The notes: generated from the letters alone by a model not told the origin. A DNA stretch of 64,000 bases from Biomphalaria glabrata (GCF_947242115.1 NC_074721.1:18935001-18999000); one strand, 5' to 3'; shown: positions 1 through 33,939, counted from the stretch's first letter. Made by a program: numbers and translations.

Positions 1-218
1 AATATGGCCCTCGACTTTTTTTTTACTAGGATGATTATTTCGTTTTGAAAGAAAGCATATCAACATTGGCGTTTTCGATATTCTCTCTTCGTACTACAAG
101 AAGGAGAAAGAATTTCTGAAAATGAAAACGCCGGTATGCGTCGGGGCCCCGCTCCGAAATTAGACCTCTTGCCGACTTCTTCAATTCAATCTCCAGGTAG
201 AACATTTTACAATGCTTA

Positions 219-1121
219 AAAATTGTATAGGCAACACTATTTCTGAACAAATTGTATAGGCAACACTATTTCTGAACAAATTGTATAGGCAACACTAGTT
301 CTGAACAAATTGTATAGGCAACACTAGTTCTGAAGAAATTGTATAGGCAACACTAGTTCTGAAGAAATTGTATAGACAACACTAGTTCTGAACAAATTGT
401 ATAGACAACACTAGTTCTGAACAAATTGTATAGGCAACACTAGTTCTGAACAAATTGTATAGACAACACTAGTTCTGAAGAAATTTTATAGGCAACACTA
501 GTTCTGAAGAAATTGTATAGGTAACACTAGTTCTGAACAAATTGTATAGACAACACTAGTTCTGAAGAAATTGTATAGGCAACACTAGTTCTGAACAAAT
601 TGTATAGGCAACACTAGTTCTGAACAAATTGTATAGACAACAATAGTTCTGAACAAATTGTATAGACAACACTAGTTCTGAAGAAATTGTATAGGCAACA
701 CTAGTTCTGAACAAATTGTATAGACAACACTAGTTCTGAAGAAATTGTATAGACAACACTAGTTCTGAAGAAATTGTATAGACAACACTAGTTCTGAACA
801 AATTGTATAGGCAACACTAGTTCTGAACAAATTGTATAGACAACACTAGTTCTGAAGAAATTGTATAGGCAACACTAGTTCTGAACAAATTGTATAGACA
901 ACACTAGTTCTGAAGAAATTGTATAGACAACACTAGTTCTGAAGAAATTGTATAGACAACACTAGTTCTGAACAAATTGTATAGGCAACACTAGTTCTGA
1001 AGAAATTGTATAGGCAACACTAGTTCTGATCAAATTGTATAGGCAACACTAGTTCTGAACAAATTGTATAGGCAACACTAGTTCTGAACAAATTGTATAG
1101 ACAACACTAGTTCTGAACAAA
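219..1121. repeat. 29-bp minisatellite, about 31 copies
   Basis: Head-to-tail units of 29 bp containing CAACACTAGTTCTGAA and a variable AAATTGTATAGRC part. Variants alternate C/G and G/A at two positions. No gene is seen within it. It lies upstream of, or in a very long first intron of, gene A. Confidence 0.95.
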
Positions 1122-2094
1122 ATAAAATCAACAACGGATACGTGTTGTGAAATTTCATTCTGTCAATTTGGATTCTAAACATAGTTTTAAATTGATATAA
1201 ATGAAAAAACAAAACATTTAAGAAATTGTGTTATAATTATGAATAAGTTTCTTTTCCTTTTAATTACTTTCTTAAAAAAAAACAACAACTCACGGACCTC
1301 ACTGTGGGAGCCCACATCTCTCCTCTAGATCCCCAGCTTCTAAGGAGGCTCGAACAAAATATGGTAATGTAGGGATCACACTCAGAAATGCTTGTGAAAC
1401 ACTGCCTTACTCTGTTTTCTGTTTTATTTCAAGTCATTGTAAATGTGACTTGTACTTGTGGAATATTTATTTTGTATTCAACTCAAGAAAAATATTCAGC
1501 GCTGAGTTGCTTCATTTTGTCCTGGTGGTGTGTTGGATAAATTTGTAGGCACGTCTGAATCCGCGTATGTCAGATGATTGGGGAGACAATGCACGTCTCT
1601 CCAAAATACAATCGTGATGATCATTCTACAAAAATGACGGAATGTTGAAAAAGATTCACCATCAATGGCTTTTGTATTTCGAGGAATCTATCCTAAATTT
1701 TATGATCCTAATAACCTCATGTTAAAATACATGAAAATGTTCTGGGGTTTCGCCTTATTACTGAGACAACTGGAGAAGGACTTTGTGACATCGTAAAAGA
1801 AAAGATTAAAAGTTAAAATTGGAAATAAAACATCTAAAAGGGCATGATGGATACGACGACAACAGTTCGAATATGAAACAAATGATCTACCAAAACATAA
1901 ACGGATTTAAATCAAAGAGCGCTTTTGGTACAGTGTCCAGCTCAGTCTTAATTAATTTCTTTTCTAGAAACAAAAAGGGGGGGGGGGCGGCATTTTAAAA
2001 TTTCGCACGCAGGCGGCCACAACCCTCGCGGTGACCCTGATCATGATAATAATACTAAAAATAATATGAAAATCTAAGTTAGAGATTAAGTGAC
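1122..2094. other. AT-rich spacer, nothing recognised
   Basis: No open frame with coding character, no RNA gene and no clear repeat was seen, apart from a poly-G run near 1978. Confidence 0.5.
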
Positions 2095-3140
2095 TATGGA
2101 AGCTGTCTAAAATTACAATACAATCAACTGAGGGGATAATGATACATGATCACATTCAAAGCCCTAAGTGTTCCTAAGAGGATCCTCTTTACCTGTCTAA
2201 GAGCAGTACTGCTGCAGACTTGATACATTATCAGAAAATATCTCAGCGCACACTGTTAAAGAGAACAACAATGAATTTGGTTTCTCTTTAATGAAGCTCG
2301 ACCCTGGCAGTGCCAGAGATTGAAATTTAATTCACTTCCATAATAATAATAATAATAATAATAATAAGTTATCTAAAACAACAATATACCCCATAGTTAT
2401 ATCAATCGAGGGGATAATAACAACTGACCTCACAGACACTTTCAAGGCCCTTGGCATTCCTAGAAACATTCTCGTTGCCTGTCAGAGGGCGGTATTTCTG
2501 CAGACCTGCCACATCACCAGAAAATTCCTCGGTGGAAACTGTTAAAGGGACTACGATGAATTTAGTTTCCCTTTAACGAAACTCGACCCTGGCTTCGCCA
2601 GAGAATGAATACTCGCTCTTTTATAATAATAATAATAATAATAATAATACATTAATTTTGATTTTGATCCATTCCTATTGCATTTGTTTCTATCTTAATA
2701 ATTGATCTCGCAGACACATTCAAAGTCCGAAACACTCAAAAGGGGAGGACAGTATAGTTGCATATCTGCCACATCATCCAGAGGACAGTATAGTTGCATA
2801 TCTGCCACATCATCCAGAGGACAGTACTGTTGCATATCTGCCACATCATCCAGAGGACAGTACTGTTGCATGTCTGCCACATCATCCAGAGGACAGTACT
2901 GTTGCATATCTGCCACATCATCCAGAGGACTGTATTGTTGCATATCTGCCACATCATCCAGAGGACTGTATTGTTGCATATCTGCCACATCATCAGAACA
3001 TTTCTTAGTGAACACTGTTGAGGGGACTACACTAAATTTAGTGTCCCTTTTAACGAAGATCGTCCTTGGCAGTGTCAGAGGATAAAAAATAATTAATTTC
3101 TACAATAATAGATGTTTTAATAGTAATAATAATAAAAATG
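2095..3140 (+). mobile_element. Three tandem LINE 3' ends separated by (TAA)n, R4/Dong-like
   Basis: Three diverged copies of one unit of about 275 bp (2095-2366, 2367-2649, 2650-3140), each ending in TAA repeats. In copy 2 the reading EGIITTDLTDTFKALGIPRN continues towards ACQRAVFLQTCHITRKFLGG, which resembles the extreme C-terminus of R2/R4-type reverse transcriptases. It is followed by a short 3' UTR with two hairpins (stem TTAAAGGGA/TCCCTTTAA, then CTGGC/GCCAG). Dong elements of the R4 clade are known to insert into TAA repeats, which fits the layout. The rest of the element is absent. Clade assignment is inference. Confidence 0.55.
2736..2993. repeat. 36-bp minisatellite, 7 copies, inside the third LINE 3' end
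   Basis: Units built on GAGGACAGTACTGTTGCAT plus a CTGCCACATCATCC part. The same segment occurs once in LINE copies 1 and 2 (near 2200 and 2490), so this array grew from one LINE segment. Because 36 is a multiple of three, both strands stay open, but the repetitive peptides are not evidence of a gene. Confidence 0.9.
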
Positions 3141-4980
3141 ATTATCATTAAAACGCACTCAAATTGACTATGTAATATAGAGTTCATAAATTTGTGATCA
3201 GTGGCTTAAAAGACAGACGTGAAGGACTGTCACATTACTGGTCTACTGTCGTAACAATGTGCGTAACTTCGGACTGACCATTTCGTCGATAAGAGACGTG
3301 ACCAATCAAGACTAGCTGTGTGATTTGTTTATGAACACTTGGCATAATTTGTCTCATTTCTTCCATACTTTTAACTAGCTCTATGAATATAAGATAAATA
3401 AAGATCAAAATATTACACGTTTAAAAAATCAGAGCTAACAAGAAAAGATACAAGTAGAATAAGTTTAACATGGTGTGTATAGCCTGCAAGATAAGAGTGG
3501 GACACTCGGACTGGCACAAGAGGTCAAGGCTGCTACTGTAAGTTTACTTAGTCCAATAGAGACTCAAAAGGAAGTGTTAAGAAAAAAACATGCCTACTCC
3601 CACACTGTTAATACTGCAATCAATAAGAGTCTAAAAATGATGAAACTTAAGAACCAACGCGATTCTCGAATTCGTGTCTGTAAGGTTCAAAAGTAAGACC
3701 AGGTTAAGAGGTCAAACTTATGTTTTTAATAAGAACAGTTTTGAGTTTGATGTCTGCTCTAGTTATGTAGGTTTAGATATTGATTTCTTAGATTAGAACT
3801 CGTTGAATCACGTGACATGTTATGTAAGAGAAATCTTCGTCCTTCACTTTCATCTATCCCTTTATCTATCTTTTTATCTATCCCTTAGATGAACCGTTGG
3901 GGCACCACCAATGATTTGTCGACGACTTTCTCAACTCCTGTTTTTTGCTTTAGATAGAATCTGGCAGGTCCATCCATTCTCTTATTTGTGTTCAGCAAGA
4001 AAGACCACACCATGTTGAGAGCGTTCTTTGACTTCACAGTGTTACACGAATAAGTCTAAAAGATGGATCTTGAGACTTCAACTCGTTCTCTAAGCAGCCT
4101 CAATAAAACAGCATTTGACAAGGCCTCACTCTATCAGAGTGCTATGAGGCGTGCAACCTAGGCTCTCAACATGAGGCTAAAACAAATTGGTTCGATTAGT
4201 GTCAAGCCTACAAAGTCTATCCCTCGCCGTCTCTTAAGCTTTTTGGTGACTTATTTTACTTACTAAACATAAAGATGGTCCATGACAATAGCATATGGAA
4301 TATTTAATTTATATTCCTGATGCAAGATCCGTTGTGTTTAAGAGGCAATAAGAACAAGTGCAGACATTGTTTCAAATCAATATAATACCGTTCAAGAGAG
4401 ACAAAGTGACGGTTTATTGGGTCCACTACTTCCTTACGCCCACGAAATGTTGATAGTGCTAAAGAAATGTTTTGCTCACAGTCCAAGAGTTTTAAAACAA
4501 GGTCTGGTCAAAACATTTTTTTTCATAGAAAAGTTTTCCAAAAAGACAAGTTTGTAAACTAATTTTTTGTTTTGTTTTGACTTATTTTTACTGATTAGAT
4601 TGGCTCCAGATAATGTATGACTGTGTGTATGTGTGTGTGTATTATTAAAATTTTTACATAAGACAATCACTTTTTAACGGCGCTGTCTGCCATCACTTAA
4701 GTCTCAACCAACTCACCAGAGGCCTGGATAGTGTATGTTAAAAGGAGTAATATAGAAAGTTTATGAATGTTTTGATTTGTACACAATCTGGGTTTTTACT
4801 GGCGAACTACTCTCACGAGATTCAAATCCAATGTGTTGGCTTTTGAAGTGCCTATTGGTGGTGTGTGTGTGGTGGACGGGTCAAGTGGAATGTGGGAAGA
4901 ACTACGCCAATGCTCTGTCTAAATCTATTTTGTTTTTAAACACTCAAAGGTGAGTCCTTGAATTTTTAGAGATATATCAA
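3141..4980. other. Spacer without a recognised gene
   Basis: Contains a 73-codon open frame (3475-3696, +) with no recognisable domain and a GT-rich patch near 4620. Nothing here resembles GH9 exon 1. Confidence 0.45.
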
Positions 4981-4989
4981 TAGATGTTG

Positions 4990-5351
<362 letters not shown>

Positions 5352-5450
5352 AAGAAGTGTATCAATTCTAAACTAGGAAGCGTACATTAGTCATTACCTT
5401 CCCTTTATTTATCCTGAAACTCTCCGTTATCGGATGTCGTCAAAATAGCA

Positions 5451-5868
5451 ACTACATTCCACAAGGAAAGTTCTGACCTAAATTCCACATGGAAAGTTCT
5501 GACCTACATTCCACATATAAAGTTCTGAGCTACATTCCACATGGAAAGTTCTGAGCTGAATTCCACATGGAAAGTTCTGACCTACATTCCACATGAAAAG
5601 TTATGACCTACATTCCACATGAAAAGTTATGACCTACATTCCACAAGGAAAGTTCTGACCTACATTCCACATGAAAAGTTCTGACCTACATTCCACATGA
5701 AAAGTTCTGACCTACATTTCACAAGGAAAGTTCTGACCTACATTCCACATGAAAAGTTCTGACCTACATACCACAAGGAAAGTTCTGACCTACATTCCAC
5801 ATGGAAAGTTCTGAGCTACATTCCACATGGAAAGTTCTGAGCTACATTCCCCATGGAAAGTTCTGACC
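5451..5868. repeat. 26-bp minisatellite, about 16 copies
   Basis: Units CTACATTCCACATGGAAAG plus TTCTGAC, with ATGG/ATGA/AAGG variants. About 330 bp upstream of gene A exon 2. Confidence 0.93.
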
Positions 5869-6162
5869 CTCATCTCGCCTATACCAGCACACGTCTAAAA
5901 GTTAGTCCTGCTTGAAAGGACACAATATAAAGAATGTAGACAGTCTAAGTTATAATGAAGTCAGGTCCCGAAAAAGAAAGCTGACCTCTTGACGTTAAGG
6001 CTGCTTCATGATAATCAGTCTTTAAGTTTAAGACTTTTCATGCCCAGCCATAATTTAAACTTAATGAGCAGGATAAAAGATAATATGTAGATGTAGTTGA
6101 ATGAACATATAATTAGTAGATGTAGCTCACACAAATTTAGTCTAAATGGCTAGTCAACATAA

Positions 6163-12976
<6,814 letters not shown>

Positions 12977-12983
12977 GTAATAA

Positions 12984-13900
12984 CAAGAAAACATTTTTGA
13001 ATAAGTAACGAGGAACTCTTTCATATTTCTGTACACTATATAAAACAACGCCAATGATTATGATGTACGGTCTTGGTTTGGTTGTATTTCCGGACAGCTT
13101 GTCCAACTAAATCGTTATAGACTTATTGTGTTCTTAATACAGAACTTCTGTATAAAACTTAAAAAACTTCTTTATTAAATAAAAAGTGAGCTTAATTCTT
13201 AATTGACGTCTTTTAATTTGAAGTTAGAGATATGTAGAAAGACAAAGAAACATCTAAATATTAAACTGCTTAGAGATAAACGGCATCTTATTTGTGGCGC
13301 TCATATCTGCCAAAAAATACATGATTATATAAACTGAATTAGAGCATACAGATTAGAGCAAGCTAATGGTGCGAATTTATTCACTATCATCAATACTTTG
13401 ATAATCCACTGGACACGATATGGAAGAAAATGACTCAGTAAATTTTATTTTACATGTCTCAACATTTCCTAACAAATAGAATACGATGAACTGGAGTAGA
13501 AGCATGGGCTTGGAAAGAACAGAGTACAAAGATCAAATAAATTGCACCAATTCTCAGTTCATTTCAAGTGAAAAAATGCACACACACACAGATAAAAATA
13601 ATCTAGAAACAAGGCGGCAATTCCTTTCCATAGCGATCTGTCACAAGCGACTAACCAGCTAGTGCCCACCAATCTTCTGCGGAAATGTGACGCTAGGCTA
13701 GACGTGGACCGCCATGTTATTGTTTCCCTTTTTTCTACCTTCAGGTTTTGTTTGGCAGACGTTTTAGTTTTCTGTGGGGCTAATAAGTGTTTGAATAGAG
13801 TTTCAATAGGAAACATGTAAAATACTAAAAAAAAAAAAAATAAATTAATTAAATAAAAGCTTACCTGAGGGAAAGAACACCGCACTTACAACCATATCTC
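12984..13900. other. Spacer downstream of gene A
   Basis: Holds the gene A 3' UTR and then AT-rich DNA with no recognised gene. An open frame on the minus strand at 13559-13885 shows no domain. Confidence 0.4.
13178..13183 (+). terminator. Poly(A) signal of gene A
   Basis: AATAAA about 200 bases after the gene A stop codon, in an AT-rich 3' flank. Confidence 0.5.
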
Positions 13901-13904
13901 TCTA

Positions 13905-14830
13905 TAATGTAGAGGCTATTTCCCTTATTCGATATCAAACAAAATAATTAATTACCAAAAGTTAATTGACTTATTGGTTAATTTTTAAATTGATTCATGT
14001 TTTGTTAGGGTCAATAAATAATTGTTTAAAGTTTCATTTGATCTAAGAATGGGTGTAGGCAGGGCCGGCCTTAGGCAAATAGAGGCCTTATGCGAAGCGA
14101 ATAGGGAGGCCCCAAATGCAATAGAATAACAAACATTTAAGACTGAAAAATATGTAAAGAATTGTTTACTGTCCTGTAACGATACCTAAACCAACAAATA
14201 AGTTAAACCCATATAGAATATAGGGTGGACATATTAAATAGACAATTCGTGATCACCAGACTAGAAATTGTGTTTCGACATTTCCACAAATGGATGAAAC
14301 AATGGTCTTCTAAAAATCTGACAAATAAATCTAAACATCATATGATAAACCTTGAATCATAGTAGAGACTTGAAGCGAGTAGACATATAATAGAGCCATA
14401 AAGTTATGTCTGCTGTGTTTCAGATTTGATCCATGCTGGTTCGCATTTTTTTTTCTAACAAAAATTTCATAGTCTTGTGCGAGGCCCCATTAATAGTAGG
14501 CCCTAAGCAGCTGCCTTGTTTGCCTATGCCTAAGGCCGGCCTTGGTGTAGGAGACATAACGTGTACAATATCTAAAGTGACAAAATCCCCCCATATTTAC
14601 ATACCTGTTAATACTGAAGGACAGATTTCCCTTGAAGTTTTCAAACAAAACAATTAATCGCCAGTAATTAATCTACTAATTGGTTAATCTGTTTTATTGC
14701 TTCATGTATTGTCTAAGCCAATGAATAATTGTGAAAAGTTTTAACTTGATCCGAGATTGTGTGTGTGAGAAATAACGTTTACAAACATTTTACCAGACAG
14801 AGCGGGTTGATATAAACTTTGTAAAAAGAA
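13905..14830 (-). repeat. AT-rich dispersed repeat copies, one split by a hAT-like insertion
   Basis: Reverse-oriented copies of a family recognised by CTGGTAAAA, ACGTTATTTCTCCCACA, GGATCAAGTTGAAA, ATTCATTGTC and AATTAATCAATTAATTA. Other copies lie in introns of genes B, D and E. The first copy is interrupted at 14059 and resumes at 14544. Confidence 0.6.
14060..14544. mobile_element. Non-autonomous hAT-like transposon, about 485 bp
   Basis: Terminal inverted repeats CAGGGCCGGCCTTAGGCAAA and TTTGCCTATGCCTAAGGCCG. Flanked by GGTGTAGG on both sides (14052-14059, 14544-14551), an 8-bp target duplication typical of hAT; the exact right end is ambiguous by one base. No transposase is visible. Inserted into an older dispersed repeat. 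Confidence 0.75.
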
Positions 14831-14885
14831 AGTCATTTTGTTTTAATTTACAAAGAAATTAGGGAGTATAAAGAAACGATACTGT

Positions 14886-14893
14886 TTACTCTC

Positions 14894-14928
<35 letters not shown>

Positions 14929-14985
14929 ATATCTATTTTTTATTTTCCCTCGTTATCTCTCTGTCTCTCTCTCTTTCATCCCCTC
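14886..14985. repeat. CT-rich microsatellite
   Basis: Runs of CT dinucleotides with interruptions. Confidence 0.9.
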
Positions 14986-15619
14986 TGTAGCTTTACCTTT
15001 AATGACGTACAAGTATTACGTCATCAAGTAGTGAATCAAACTTAGGAAACACATGGCTGCATTGCGTTGCAGAACTCAAGTCCTAATTAAAATCTGAATC
15101 GAGTCACTCTCTACTCAAATCTATAGCTGTCTAGGGACAACTGAAAGAACAATCTGACAGTCACAAGTGCGTAGGTTGCTGCAGATGATATCATGGCCCA
15201 GACTGCAAACATAATTACCTGATGTAATTAAAGCACTATTATCTCATAATGCGTCACACTAGACAAACTCATAGGGTCTCACTTTACCATAAATGGGACA
15301 CTTTGTTAATAATGCACTTCGTACTTATGGAATAGCTACCATATTTTTACCTTATGAAACGGGGGTGGAGGGGTGATAGTTCTTTAAATACAACATTGGT
15401 TATGCAGCCAGTTCACTGTAAGTTTAGCTGACTGGATTATACATAAATCTAAGTCGAATCTCAGTTCCTGCCTGTCTGAGTCTTCTGTCCTGCAAATATT
15501 GTTGTAGTCAATTATTTGAAAGATGAGAATCCCTTAATAGATATACATCAGTATAAAACAAACAATAAAATGCATTAGAAAAAACACACAATACAAACAC
15601 CCACAGTTCCAGTTGTTTG

Positions 15620-15627
15620 TATATAAG
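15620..15627 (+). promoter_or_regulatory. TATA box of gene B
   Basis: TATATAAG lies 94 bases before the gene B start codon. Transcription would begin near 15650, giving a 5' UTR of about 60 bases. The assignment rests on motif and position only. Confidence 0.5.
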
Positions 15628-15713
15628 TTCCAGTTCTGTTTGAGTTTTTAAGATTTTTGAGGAAAACTTCCCATCTCTCTCGGTTCTTCATTCCAATCTA
15701 GACAATTCTAACC

Positions 15714-24142
<8,429 letters not shown>

Positions 24143-24230
24143 AATGCATTTAAACTACAATCACTTTGACTGACATGTAACAAGGAAAACCATTTGTAGG
24201 TTATATAATTTTTTTTTATAGGATGATGAG

Positions 24231-24236
24231 AATAAA
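24231..24236 (+). terminator. Poly(A) signal of gene B
   Basis: AATAAA about 90 bases after the gene B stop codon. Confidence 0.5.
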
Positions 24237-24469
24237 TTCATAAAATACTGCAACTCCTATGTTGTTGTTTTTTCCTCTCAGATATTTAAATCTACTTATG
24301 CAAAGGTAAACAAGAATGTATGTAAAATAGTGTTATCTGTTAGGTCTTACAGTAAAAGAATGTCTCATGATACATAAGGCTTAAACTATATTATAATATA
24401 ATCACGCAGTTTGGCGCGTTTGAGTGACAGGCTGTCTTTATAGACATTTATCGTTTGCAAAGTCTACAG

Positions 24470-25719
24470 CAGTGGTCTTCAACGGGGGCGCTATCGCCCC
24501 CAGGGGGGAAGTTCGAGATTTTGGGGGTGCTGGGTACAATAGGGGGGCAGTAATGGGGCGCTGGGCATAAAGGGGTAAAGAAGAAACTAAAGGTTAACTT
24601 AAACAAAACAAATAAAAAACTGTTCAAAATTAAAGCTTGCAAAATAAATATAGACAAATTATAGTTAAGATAAGATAATTTAAGAACAGAAACAACATTA
24701 GAAATTGAGTTCGAGAATCCAATTTTCTATTTTTAAATTCTTACCCTTTTGCTGTAATAGGATGCCCATCTCGCGCGTATAAACGTTCATGATTTGATAA
24801 ACAAACTAGGTAACACGCCATTTAGATTATAGTTTATTTTAATCTACATACCTTAATATATTGATATGTAAATGTTCATTGAAAAAAAACACAACCTCGT
24901 TAAAGTTAACAATTAAATAGAATCATTTAATCTTTTTTGTTTAAAAAAAACATTGACAAAGTGTTGTTATGAAAACTCGCTGGTATCTAATGGAATATCG
25001 ATAAAAGTTTTAGTAAATAGCCACTAGATAAAAAGTAGTCCAATGTTCTACTTTGAATGACGGCATTTTCAGATGAAGTTATGAAACCAAGTCGGCTTCA
25101 CGAACATATAGTAATATCCAAAAATAATTTAAGAATATTCAAAAATAATTATACAAATCTCTATTCAAACAATATTAAAAACAAAAAAACAAACAAACGG
25201 CAAAGAAGGATTTGTTTTAGTGGCCTCTTAGAAAAATGCATATTTTTTTTTAGTCTTATGATATAGTTTGAAAATTATTATTTTTTTTTAAACATATGTT
25301 ACACAAAAGGACTTTTCCTGTTAAATTTATGTCCCGCAGCTTTTGTGATAGCTTTCCTACTGTCTGCCAGAGAATGCTGCCAGGTACTTGACTCTATGCC
25401 AGAGAATGCTGCCAGGTACTTGACTCTATGCCAGTGAGGGTGATATGGCGCCTGATTGGATCTTTTTAGCGCTTAAGTGGGGCACCACTTTAACTCCGTC
25501 CTCCTCTAAGCTCGCCAAAGAAGATAGCCTGAGGTCGTCTCCCATGCGGGATAAGTGTTATTGACAGCATAAAAATTATTAAATAGATGACATTTTGTTA
25601 AAATTTGAATTATCACGCTTCTTTATAAGTGCTTTTCTTAGAGGGGGGCGCTGGCTGATTTTTTTAAAGAAAAAAATACAAAAAGGGTGCGGAAGGCCAA
25701 AAAAGGTTGAAGACCACTG
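24470..25719. mobile_element. hAT-like transposon, 1250 bp, between genes B and C
   Basis: Terminal inverted repeats CAGTGGTCTTCAAC and GTTGAAGACCACTG. A perfect 8-bp target duplication GTCTACAG lies at 24462-24469 and 25720-25727. G-rich ends (GGGGGCGC and the like) are typical of the group. No transposase frame is evident. It contains a LINE fragment at 25310-25560. Confidence 0.85.
25310..25560 (-). mobile_element. LINE C-terminal fragment nested in the hAT-like element
   Basis: Minus-strand reading includes PQAIFFGELRGGR and GIESSTWQHSLADSRKAITK, a block found at the C-terminus of many animal LINE reverse transcriptases. A 32-bp stretch coding for the GIESSTWQ part is tandemly doubled (25367-25430). 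Interrupted by stops and frame changes. Confidence 0.6.
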
Positions 25720-25829
25720 GTCTACAGCCTCTTCCCAGCCGCTGTCTACTGCTCTGTGGTCCTTCATGAAGGTGGGCGCCAATTTATACGAGGACGTCCC
25801 TGTTTGCACTTTCCTTGTATCGGCCTTCA

Positions 25830-26190
25830 TGTCATTGCAACTATTGGTATACTTTATTCATTTTATCGAGGACTTGTCTCGCAAACCTCATGCGACACTC
25901 GGTCACTACCTTATTAAGTGGTCGTCCCAGTTTGGAATTGAATTTCTTTGTTTGTGACCCGATCTCTGTAACTGACTCTAAAAACTGTTTTAGCAATAGC
26001 TGGTGAGCCACGCTTATCCTTTTCTCGATTTTGGCAGACGATGTCCATGTTCCAGATGTATACGTCACTGTTGTGATGACGACTGTGTTTAATAGGTGAA
26101 TTTGGCTTGTCCAAACATGCAGTAACTTTTGGAAAATGGCACCTGCCTTTCCTATTCGGCATTTTCCTTAGATGCTTGTACACATACGTA
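25830..26190 (-). mobile_element. LINE C-terminal fragment
   Basis: Minus strand codes for DVYIWNMDIVCQNREK, FRVSYRDRVTNKEI and, in another frame, VVTECRMRFARQVLDK. The same RVSYRDRV and RERRMRFAGHVL pieces occur at 37290-37640. Broken by frameshifts. Confidence 0.65.
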
Positions 26191-26229
26191 GGCAGCATCA
26201 TAGCAAACGATGGGATTACAAAAGAGATT

Positions 26230-27080
26230 TAGGAACAGATAAACTTTATTTAGTTTTCTTTTGACAAACTCTTAAGTCATTCCGAAAGATGAGCTACCAT
26301 TCAAAGTCAACATGTACAGCTATGCAGGAAATGAGACTAAACGTTTTCTACACGACCCTTGACCCAGAAGAGAACTCATTTAAACGTAGCTTATATTTAA
26401 AAAACAAAAGTCCCCGTCAAATCTATCTTGTCTTCGGGCTAGTGTGGGTAACAATGTTTTGGGCTGATACAGGCGACAGATCTCTTCTTTCCGTCGCTAA
26501 ACATGACTTCCTTAACCTCTTCAAATTGAATAAATAGTTATCCTTTTTTTTAAAGAAACGTCTGTTTTTTAGAAGTTAAGATAACAAATATAAATAGGAT
26601 TTGTGTGAGTCGACTATAATACGTTCTTCAATCTTGAGTTCAGATTTTCTTCCCCATTATCCAGCGCCTATAGGCGACAAAATCTTTAGCCTAGGACATA
26701 AAGTGATAAAACAAGACTATCTTAGTGTCTCTACTTCAATCAGCATAAGATGAGACTTGAACAGACTTGTATGATATGTCGTACTTCAAAAGGCCCATGT
26801 GAGAAACATGCGCCACCATAGACATAAAGTGACTTTTAGTAAGACATTCATTAATCAATTAGTCTCTTTTTTTAATTGTATAATAATAATAAATAGAAGA
26901 AGCAAAATATTAAGGCTTGTCCAACGATTAAGGAGGAGTACAGTATTTCAGGTGACCAAGCAGTCCAAGCTGTGATCTACATATTTTGCCACATTCAGCG
27001 CAGACATGACCGTTGTCTGCCGGTGGTCCGCTTAGGTTATTTAAGATTGAAAATTAAAGTAAACAATCATTTTTAAATTG
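26230..27080. other. Spacer, nothing recognised
   Basis: A few short open frames without domains. No repeat family could be named. Confidence 0.4.
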
Positions 27081-27088
27081 TATATATA

Positions 27089-27094
27089 TTTATT
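27089..27094 (-). terminator. Poly(A) signal of gene C
   Basis: AATAAA on the minus strand, 70 bases after the gene C stop codon. Confidence 0.5.
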
Positions 27095-27163
27095 TGATCT
27101 AGAACACAGTCATTCCAAACGAACAAAAACAATGTAACACATTTTACAACAACGTCCATAGAT

Positions 27164-33413
<6,250 letters not shown>

Positions 33414-33459
33414 TGGTACAACTTTTTTTTATCCAATTGAAAAATGGCCTGGTAGGTAT

Positions 33460-33597
33460 CTGCAAGAGGCATAAAGTTTATCAACAATTAGTTAAAACGT
33501 TCAGATTAACCAAGATATAAAAGGTATATATTATCTATAACTATTTCCGATATGTTAGATGAATTCTCAGCTAGAAATACCTAGTTAAATTACTTAC
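33460..33597 (-). other. Predicted 5'-UTR intron of gene C
   Basis: Minus-strand donor GTAAGTAATT at 33597 and acceptor CTCTTGCAG ending at 33460 bound a 138-bp intron between the TATA-proximal leader and the coding exon. Gene D has the same arrangement, which raises confidence. No transcript is available here. Confidence 0.45.
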
Positions 33598-33639
33598 GCT
33601 ATTCTGATTACAAATTTGTTTAGTTGTAAAGAAATAAAG

Positions 33640-33647
33640 TTTATATA
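33640..33647 (-). promoter_or_regulatory. TATA box of gene C
   Basis: On the minus strand this reads TATATAAA, in the same form as upstream of gene D. About 40 bases downstream is a good splice donor (GTAAGT, from 33597), suggesting a tiny untranslated first exon of about 20 bases. Confidence 0.55.
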
Positions 33648-33939
33648 AGCTACAAATGTGAAATAAAATTTAAGGACATTTTTTTTCCTTATATTTTTAA
33701 AGGCTTAAGTGAAAAGATTAGAACAATAAATGTACAGGTGAAGAACTAGGTTTGACTATCTGTGTACACCTAGACCTTGGTCTACATCAGGATGGAGGAA
33801 TACCTTATTATATACTTTACTTTCAATGACATATTGTTTAAAATAAGTCAAATTGAGTAGGCATTCAAAATACAAACAAACAATTGGTCTTAAAAGAAAC
33901 CCTCATTTTTACAAAGCTGTATCTATGTGTTAGATATTG

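Noticed and set aside
219-1121. CRISPR-like array of regularly spaced repeats
   Set aside because: Units are contiguous 29-bp repeats with no unique spacers, in an animal genome; the same holds for the other arrays.
2695-3085. Overlapping repetitive open frames on both strands
   Set aside because: They follow from a 36-bp tandem unit whose length is divisible by three; there is no domain or gene context.
3475-3696. 73-codon open frame as a small gene
   Set aside because: No domain, no conserved neighbours and no convincing splice or promoter context.
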